From: DASXTS01 sp036505275 | GTDB taxonomy: Bacteria > Actinomycetota > Actinomycetes > Mycobacteriales > Pseudonocardiaceae | Reading direction: 5' to 3' | Length of the DNA stretch: 19,677 nucleotides | Assembly (NCBI GenBank): GCA_036505275.1 | Contig: DASXTS010000217.1 | Location: 1 to 19,677, forward strand | In this document: positions 14,667 through 19,677 of the stretch, in pieces | Layout of the letters: every line of letters begins with the position of its first letter | How positions within the stretch are numbered: position 1 is the first letter of the stretch | Made by a program: the position numbers and the translations under genes | Notes under the pieces: model-generated | The model's database searches: none | The model's input: the letters and a program-made list of their open reading frames with translations, nothing else | Told to the model about the DNA's origin: nothing

Positions 14667-15461
14667 ATGACGTCATCCATCCTGCTCACCGGCGGCACGG
14701 GCACGCTGGGCCGCCTCGTCGCGCCGCTCCTGCGGGATGCCGGCCGTGACGTGCGGGTGCTCAGTCGGCGCAGCCATGACTCAGGGGACGGCATTGAGTT
14801 CGTGATCGGCGACCTGGCCACCGGCGATGGGATCGAAGCCGCGGCGAAAGGGGTCGAGACGATCGTGCACTGCGCCGGCAGCTCCAAGGGCGACGAGCAC
14901 AAGGCCAGGAACCTGGTGCGGGCGGCAGTCGCGGCGGATGCACAGCATCTGGTGTTCATCTCTGTCGTCGGCGCCGACCGGATCCCGACAGTCAGCCCGG
15001 TTGACCGCGCCATGTTCGGCTACGTCGCGTCCAAGCGGGCCGCGGAGCTCGTTGTGGCCGATTCCGGGCTGCCGTGGACCACGCTGCGCGCCACCCAATT
15101 TCATGACCTGATGCTGACGGTGGCCGAGGCGCTGGCAAAGCTGCCGGTGATGCCCGTCCCGGCCGGCTTCCGGTTCCAACCGGTCGATGCCGGCGAGGTG
15201 GCGGCCCGGCTGGTCGAGCTCGCCCTCGGCCGGCCATCCGGCGTCGTGCCCGACATCGCCGGCCCACGCGTGTACGGGATCGATGAGCTGCTCCGCAGCT
15301 ATCTGCGGGCCAGCCACCGGCGTCGGCTGATCCTCCCGGTCAGGCTCCCCGGCAAGGCGGCCCGCGCATTCCGCGCCGGCGCCAACCTCGCCCCCGACCA
15401 GGCCGTCGGCCACCGAACATGGGAGGACTTCCTGGCCCAGCGGTTGGCTCGGGTCGGGTAA
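14667..15461 (+). CDS. NAD(P)-binding protein, NmrA/atypical SDR family
   Basis: The 264-aa Rossmann-fold protein starts SILLTGGTGTLGRLVAPLLR, with the glycine motif TGGTGTLG at residues 8-15, and then VRVLSRR, which is typical of NADPH binding. It continues with HCAGSSKG, HLVFISVVGAD and YVASKRAAELVVADSGLPWT (an atypical SDR pattern with Tyr-x-x-x-Lys shifted and a non-classical active site) and TLRATQFHDL. The family includes NADPH sensors, quinone reductases and isoflavone-reductase-like enzymes; the substrate here is unknown. GGAG lies 7 nt before the ATG. It follows the synthetase by 73 bp on the same strand and might belong to the same module, although a weak hairpin lies between. Confidence 0.88.
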   Translation: MTSSILLTGGTGTLGRLVAPLLRDAGRDVRVLSRRSHDSGDGIEFVIGDLATGDGIEAAAKGVETIVHCAGSSKGDEHKARNLVRAAVAADAQHLVFISVVGADRIPTVSPVDRAMFGYVASKRAAELVVADSGLPWTTLRATQFHDLMLTVAEALAKLPVMPVPAGFRFQPVDAGEVAARLVELALGRPSGVVPDIAGPRVYGIDELLRSYLRASHRRRLILPVRLPGKAARAFRAGANLAPDQAVGHRTWEDFLAQRLARVG

Positions 15462-15532
15462 GAACCCCACCGGATGGCGCCGCGTCCCTGCAGCTCACCA
15501 TGATCACCGCAGGTGTTACGCGGACGGCCGGC

Positions 15533-17962
15533 TCAGGCCGGTGGGTACAGCCAGGTCGTGGCGGTGGTGTACCGGGCGAGATCGGCCTGGTCGAGGTGCA
15601 TCGGCTTGTACTGCCAGGTGGCGTACAGCTGAAGCTGATCGGCGAAGTGCGGGCTTGCCGGGTCGCCGCTCTGGCCGGGTGCGACCACATTGCGGGCGGA
15701 CAGGTGAACGCCGCTGCCGTGGTGGACGAGCTGGTTGTAGGTGCCGCGGTTCATCCAGATGGTGTCCGGCACCTGCGCCATCAGCGGCAGCGCCTCCCAA
15801 ACGATGTGCGCCGCCGGCTGCAGCCAGCCGCTCATGCTCGGGCCGAACTGGGCGGTGAGCCGATCCAGCGCGGTCAGCAGCGCCGAAGTAACCGCGGCGT
15901 CGACGGAGGTGCCGCCCAGGTAGTCGTGGGCCAGCGGCAACGAGCCGGGCACCGCGCCGAGGAGGCGGGCGACCAGGTTGCCCAGCACGTTCGGGTCCCA
16001 GCCCGGCAGCTCGTCGCCGAACACCTGCTCGACCAGCGCGGGCCACCAGGTGTTGAAGACGGCCACCGCCGGGTCGTCGTAGCGGTCGTCGCCGTTCGCG
16101 TCGACCTGCAGCCAGTCCCAGCCGCGCAGCCGGTCCAGCACGGCGGGTAGCCGCGGGTCGGCGCCGGCGTCGACGTGCGCGAGCAGATCGTCGAGCAGCG
16201 TCGAGACGAACACGGTGTCGGCCGAGCCGGACGGGGTGTCGGTGGTGGTGCCGCCGATGCGGTTGAGCGCCTCAAGGGTGTCCAGCGTGGCCGTGCCGGG
16301 CTCGAGCCGGTTGAGCTGGTTGAACAGGGTGTTCACCCGGTGGGTCGGGCCCCAGTTCCAGAAGCCGGTGGTGGAGTTGGCCCAGCCGGCGGCCGGCTTG
16401 TTGTTCCAGTTGGCCAGCCAGCCCCGCGCCGGGTTGGCGACGTGCGGCTGCGCCGCGAACGGCAGGTAACCCTGCCACTCCGCGCCACCGGTGCCGTCGT
16501 GCGGCAGGAACGGGTTGTCCTCAGGGGCCCTGATCGGGATCCGGCCGATGTGCCAGTACGCGATGTTGCCGCCACGGTCGGCGTAGAAGACGTTGAAGTT
16601 GTACGCCGCCGCGGCCGCGGCAGCCCCGAATTCGGCGAGGTTGGTGGCCCGGCCGAGGGCGAGCCATGCGTCGTAGGTCTGCATCTCCAGGCCGCGCGGC
16701 GCGATCTTGATGGCGATCGCGGTGGCCAGCGGCGTCGGGGCCGACGGCAGCGCGGACAGCACCGGCCCGTGCCCGGTCTCGCACATCAGCTGCCCGCCGG
16801 TGACGAACTGCTCGGTGCGGCAGTCCATCGGCAGCCACTCACCGCGGAACAGGTACTGCGGCACGGCGGCGCCCGGCAGCAGCCGCACCGCCTCCACGTA
16901 CAGGTCGGTGTTGTCGGTGCCGCCGCTGGTCAGCGTCCAGGCATGGTTGGCGGTGACGCCGATGGGCACCAGTGGCCAGCCGGCCAGCTCCATGCCGGTC
17001 ACGTCGAACCCGCCGCCATGCAGGCCGATCTCGTGGTTGATCTGCGGTGTCGAGTAACCCATCTGCGGCCCGCCGAGCAGCAGGGCGTGCCCGTCAGCGC
17101 TCAGCCGCGGCCCGATAAGCACGGCGTTGGACGCCGGTTCGCGGCGCACGCCGTACTCGGCGAACACCCGCTCGGCCGCGGCCAGCGACTCGCGGGTGGC
17201 GCGGGCGGTCGCCGACACGTCGGTCGCGGCCAGCGCCGCCTGCCCAGCCGCCGCCTGCCCAGCCGCCGCCTGCACGGGCTGCGCCGTGGCCTCGTTCGGC
17301 ACCGTGGTCGGCGCACTCGGGTCGTCCAGCCAGTGCGTGTCGGCGAACACCCGCTGCCCCTCAATGGCGCCAAGCCGTGTCACCAGGTCCTGCAGCTGCG
17401 CGAGGTTGTCCAACTCCTCGCCGCCGAACGTGCCGAAGAAGCTGCCGAAGTACGTGAACGTGGCGATCGAATCGTCCACCGTCCACGGCCGCGGCGGGCC
17501 CAACAGGGCATATGGCGCCGGCAGGGCCCCAGTCTGCTCGGCGTGCGCTATCCAGGCGTTCATCCCGTCCGCGAACGACTGCAGCACGGTGCGGGTCAGT
17601 GGCGAGGCCTGCGCGTACAGCGCCGCCCGCCGCGCCGGCGAGCCGAACAGCTGCCTGGCGAACACGTCACCCGGCAGCACCGACGGGCCGAACAGCTCCG
17701 ACAGCGTGCCGGTCGCCAGCCTGCGGTGGATCTCCGCCTGCCACAGCCGGTCCTGCCCCTGCGCATAGCCAACGCCGTAGAACAGCGCCGCGGTACTGGA
17801 CCCGAACACGTGCGGCACGCCGTACTCGTCCCGCACGATCCGCACCAACGCCAACCCCTGCCCGGCCGGTGCCGCCTGCACCGCCACGACCGGACCGGCG
17901 ACCAGCAGCGGGACCAGCCCGACCGCCGCCAACATCATCCAAAGACGCCGAGCTGCACCCAT
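15533..17962 (-). CDS. Secreted penicillin acylase family protein (Ntn-hydrolase)
   Basis: The 809-aa precursor starts at ATG 17962 with a signal peptide (RRLWMMLAAVGLVPLLVAG, cleavage probably near VQAAPA). Further upstream codons in the frame lack a signal sequence and are not used. The alpha part begins VRIVRDEYGVPHVFGSS and includes GVGYAQGQDRLWQAEIHRR. A low-complexity spacer precedes the autocatalytic site, where the beta chain should start at Ser278 in EPASNAVLIGP. Family residues follow: HAWTLTSGGTDNTDLY and N518-WNNKP. Such enzymes hydrolyse amide bonds of beta-lactams, acyl-homoserine lactones or lipopeptides such as aculeacin. The substrate is unknown; quorum-signal or antibiotic deacylation are both possible. 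It lies downstream of the L,D-transpeptidase gene on the same strand but is separated from it by a palindrome. Confidence 0.93.
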   Translation of the reverse strand: MGAARRLWMMLAAVGLVPLLVAGPVVAVQAAPAGQGLALVRIVRDEYGVPHVFGSSTAALFYGVGYAQGQDRLWQAEIHRRLATGTLSELFGPSVLPGDVFARQLFGSPARRAALYAQASPLTRTVLQSFADGMNAWIAHAEQTGALPAPYALLGPPRPWTVDDSIATFTYFGSFFGTFGGEELDNLAQLQDLVTRLGAIEGQRVFADTHWLDDPSAPTTVPNEATAQPVQAAAGQAAAGQAALAATDVSATARATRESLAAAERVFAEYGVRREPASNAVLIGPRLSADGHALLLGGPQMGYSTPQINHEIGLHGGGFDVTGMELAGWPLVPIGVTANHAWTLTSGGTDNTDLYVEAVRLLPGAAVPQYLFRGEWLPMDCRTEQFVTGGQLMCETGHGPVLSALPSAPTPLATAIAIKIAPRGLEMQTYDAWLALGRATNLAEFGAAAAAAAYNFNVFYADRGGNIAYWHIGRIPIRAPEDNPFLPHDGTGGAEWQGYLPFAAQPHVANPARGWLANWNNKPAAGWANSTTGFWNWGPTHRVNTLFNQLNRLEPGTATLDTLEALNRIGGTTTDTPSGSADTVFVSTLLDDLLAHVDAGADPRLPAVLDRLRGWDWLQVDANGDDRYDDPAVAVFNTWWPALVEQVFGDELPGWDPNVLGNLVARLLGAVPGSLPLAHDYLGGTSVDAAVTSALLTALDRLTAQFGPSMSGWLQPAAHIVWEALPLMAQVPDTIWMNRGTYNQLVHHGSGVHLSARNVVAPGQSGDPASPHFADQLQLYATWQYKPMHLDQADLARYTTATTWLYPPA
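17235..17274 (-). repeat. 15-bp in-frame tandem repeat in the acylase spacer
   Basis: GCCGCCTGCCCAGCC occurs twice exactly and a third copy begins. It encodes the repeated AAAGQ residues at about positions 230-243, between the alpha chain and the Ser278 self-cleavage site, which is a likely removable or flexible spacer peptide. Confidence 0.85.
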
Positions 17963-18053
17963 CGTCGCCACATCCCTGTGTCGATCAGCCGCGGGATGCA
18001 CGCTAGACCTCCCGGCCGCCCCCGTCGAGGATGTGGAATTTCCCCAGTAGGAC

Positions 18054-18076
18054 CGGGACGATGTCACATCGTCCCG
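18054..18076 (-). terminator. Perfect palindrome between transpeptidase and acylase genes
   Basis: Eleven-base arms (CGGGACGATGT / ACATCGTCCCG) flank a single central C. As RNA it would form a 9-bp stem with a 5-nt loop, 12 nt past the stop of the L,D-transpeptidase gene, which suits a terminator. No T-run follows on the minus strand. Such near-perfect dyads are also typical operator sites, and it lies 92 nt upstream of the acylase start, so repressor binding is the main alternative. Confidence 0.5.
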
Positions 18077-18088
18077 ATTAGGGGCCGG

Positions 18089-19339
18089 CTACTTGTGGCC
18101 GCCAGCGAGCCACTGGGACCAGGGGATCTGCCAGTCGCCGAAGCCGTCGTAGGGCTGCAGCTGCGGGCCGCCGGAGTTGGTGACGACGACGACGTCGCCC
18201 TTCTTGGTCAGGTCGAAGAACCACTTCGCGTTGGCCGGCGACATGTTGATGCAGCCGTGGCTGACGTTGCGGCGGCCCTGGTCGCGGACCGACCACGGCG
18301 CGGAATGGGCGAACTCCCCGCTGTTGGAGATCCGCACCGCCCAGTCGACCTCGGTGCGGTAGCCGTTCGGTGAGTCCACGGGCACCCCGTAGCTGGACGA
18401 GTCCATGATCTTCTTGGGGTGCTTCTCGGTGACGACGTGCACGCCGTCGGCCGATGGATTGGTGGGCTTCCCCAGCGACACCGGCACGGTCCGCACTGCC
18501 GTGCCGTTGACCTCGACGGTCATCTGGTGCATCGCGCCGTCGGCGGTCGCGATGACAGCGTCACCGATGGTGAACGAGATGTGCCGGTCTTCCTGGCCAT
18601 ATATGCCGTTGCCCAGGTCCCGGCCGTAGATCATGATGTCGGTGACGACCTTGGTGCCGGGCGTCCAGTACCGCTGCGGGCGCCAGTGCACCTCCTTGTC
18701 GGAGAACCAGTAGAAGGCGCCGCTGACCGCGGGGGTGGCACGAACGGTGATCGACTGCTCGGCGCGCCGCTTGTTCTTGATCGGCTCGTCGAAGTAGATG
18801 GCGAGCGGCTGGCCGACGCCGACGACCTGCCCGTCCAGCGGGTTCATCGATGCGTAGGTCTTGGTGCGCGGCTTGACTGTGGTGAATGTGGAGTTGGCCG
18901 TGGCGGTGCTGCCGTCCGGCGCTGTGCCGGTCGCGGTCACCATGTAGGTCTTGCCGTAGCCGAGCGGCGCGGTCGATGACCAGGTCTGGCCGTCCGGGCT
19001 CAGTTTGCCCTGTACCAGCCTGCCGTCGGCGTTGCTCAGCGCAACCGTGGTCAGCGTGCCGCCGGCCGCTGCCACCGTCACGGGCTCGATCGGTGAGACG
19101 TCGGCCGCCTTGTCGGCCGGCGCCACCGCCAGCCGCACGACCGCCGGTTCCGCTGTGGCCGGCGAGGACGGCTCGGCCACGTGCCCGACCTGCGTGGTGA
19201 CCCCACCGCTGGCCGACGCGGCCGGCGGTCCCGAGGTGCAACCGGCAGCCAGCACGGCCGCCAGGCCGAGCACCGCCAACAGGCCGGCCGCCCCGCCCCG
19301 ACCCCGGCGTCGATCTGCGGCCGCCCTCGAAATCCGCAT
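18089..19339 (-). CDS. L,D-transpeptidase lipoprotein (YkuD domain, LdtMt2-like)
   Basis: The 416-aa envelope protein makes 3-3 cross-links in peptidoglycan and is a target of carbapenems in this family. It has a basic N terminus, a hydrophobic segment and the lipobox LAAGC with Cys34, so it is probably a lipoprotein on the outer face of the membrane. Two Ig-like domains follow at about residues 75-265 (including VALSNADGRLVQGKLSPDGQ and PLGYGKTYMVTATGTAPDGS). The YkuD domain ends with His345 (FAHSAPW) and the catalytic motif SHGCINM, with Cys363. A C-terminal extension rich in Trp and Gly (DWQIPWSQWLAGGHK) follows, as in LdtMt2. ATG 19339 is chosen for the lipoprotein signal; GGAGGAG lies 11 nt upstream. 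An upstream frame to 19432 lacks support. Confidence 0.95.
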   Translation of the reverse strand: MRISRAAADRRRGRGGAAGLLAVLGLAAVLAAGCTSGPPAASASGGVTTQVGHVAEPSSPATAEPAVVRLAVAPADKAADVSPIEPVTVAAAGGTLTTVALSNADGRLVQGKLSPDGQTWSSTAPLGYGKTYMVTATGTAPDGSTATANSTFTTVKPRTKTYASMNPLDGQVVGVGQPLAIYFDEPIKNKRRAEQSITVRATPAVSGAFYWFSDKEVHWRPQRYWTPGTKVVTDIMIYGRDLGNGIYGQEDRHISFTIGDAVIATADGAMHQMTVEVNGTAVRTVPVSLGKPTNPSADGVHVVTEKHPKKIMDSSSYGVPVDSPNGYRTEVDWAVRISNSGEFAHSAPWSVRDQGRRNVSHGCINMSPANAKWFFDLTKKGDVVVVTNSGGPQLQPYDGFGDWQIPWSQWLAGGHK

Positions 19340-19548
19340 GACCCGCCCAACTCCTCCGCGCCAACCCGCCGCCATTGTGCCCGACGGCACCGACACCGCC
19401 CTCGCGTCAGTAGACGCCTGGCCGGTCGGCACGGTTGTCGTTGTGAGCGTGTCCAGGGTTACAGCTGCGCCACACCTCCGATTCGGGCCGGGCGGGTACC
19501 CTGTGCTACGGTTTCGCCGCGTTCGCGAGGCCCGGCATGACGGGCCAC
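19340..19548. other. Divergent intergenic region with promoters for ldt and tRNA-Lys
   Basis: It holds the ribosome-binding site GGAGGAG of the transpeptidase gene (19351-19357, minus). TACCCT (19497-19502) and TACGGT (19507-19512) on the plus strand are possible -10 boxes for tRNA-Lys. No gene is seen. No convincing -35 element could be assigned on either strand. Confidence 0.4.
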
Positions 19549-19621
19549 GCGCCGCTAGCTCAACTGGCAGAGCAGCTGGCTCTTAACCAGCGGGTTCGGG
19601 GTTCGAGTCCCTGGCGGCGCA
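19549..19621 (+). tRNA. tRNA-Lys (anticodon CTT)
   Basis: The acceptor GCGCCGC (19549-19555) pairs fully with GCGGCGC (19614-19620). The D stem is GCTC/GAGC, the anticodon stem is GCTGG/CCAGC around CTCTTAA with anticodon CTT at 19582-19584, and the T stem CGGGG/CCCTG encloses TTCGAGT. The discriminator is A (19621). The next bases are not CCA, so the tail is added after transcription. Confidence 0.95.
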
Positions 19622-19625
19622 CAGA

Positions 19626-19663
19626 ATCAGCAGGTCACAGCGTTCTCGTTGTGACCTGCTGAT
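19626..19663 (+). terminator. Hairpin terminator after tRNA-Lys
   Basis: A perfect 14-bp stem (19626-19639 with 19650-19663; ATCAGCAGGTCACA and its complement) encloses a 10-nt loop, 4 nt after the tRNA. The bases after it (CTTCCCG) contain only a weak T-rich start. Confidence 0.8.
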
Positions 19664-19677
19664 CTTCCCGAGCGATT

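Noticed and set aside
1..19677. CRISPR array, IS element with terminal repeats, rRNA or known riboswitch
   Set aside because: No regularly spaced repeats, transposase or conserved RNA motif was seen in the window.

Overview
The window is GC-rich (roughly 70%) actinobacterial chromosome. Gene content points to a mycelial or mycolate-type actinomycete, perhaps Pseudonocardiales or a relative. The clues are an oligoribonuclease gene followed directly by tRNA-His(GTG), a mycofactocin-type short-chain dehydrogenase, an L,D-transpeptidase lipoprotein of the LdtMt2 type, and several TANNNT promoters lying 6-8 nt before ATG/GTG (leaderless transcripts). The genus is inference only.

Layout. (1) 1-2121: a perfect 23-bp inverted repeat at the left edge, then two overlapping genes for membrane proteins with bacterial PH (YdbS/YdbT-type) domains. 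(2) 2138-3914, minus: a GCS2-family glutamate-cysteine ligase-like gene and an unrecognised 94-aa protein. (3) 3993-5558, minus: a HerA/DUF853 (YjgR-type) ATPase, divergent from orn (5641-6273), which is followed by tRNA-His. (4) 6412-12062: an accessory-looking stretch. It contains a glutamine synthetase relic, an intact Phd-type antitoxin/PIN toxin pair with a palindromic promoter-operator, a shattered kynureninase gene, a 1109-aa SWIM-SNF2 helicase, a PIN toxin gene cut by an in-frame amber codon, and a fragment of a tyrosine integrase. (5) 12063-15461: a mycofactocin-coupled SDR, an acyl-CoA synthetase and an NAD(P)-binding NmrA-like protein, probably an oxidation plus CoA-activation module for a small molecule. 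(6) 15533-19339, minus: a secreted Ntn-hydrolase of the penicillin/acyl-homoserine-lactone acylase family and the L,D-transpeptidase. (7) 19549-19663: tRNA-Lys(CTT) with a hairpin terminator.

The most informative part is 6412-12062. Four degraded genes (glnA, kynU, vapC, integrase) surround two intact units (the toxin-antitoxin pair and the helicase), immediately downstream of a tRNA gene. This looks like a decayed integration region. I did not find a clearly new biological system. The best leads are the decayed island with its surviving helicase, the toxin operator, the leaderless promoters, and the unusually long perfect inverted repeat at the left edge.
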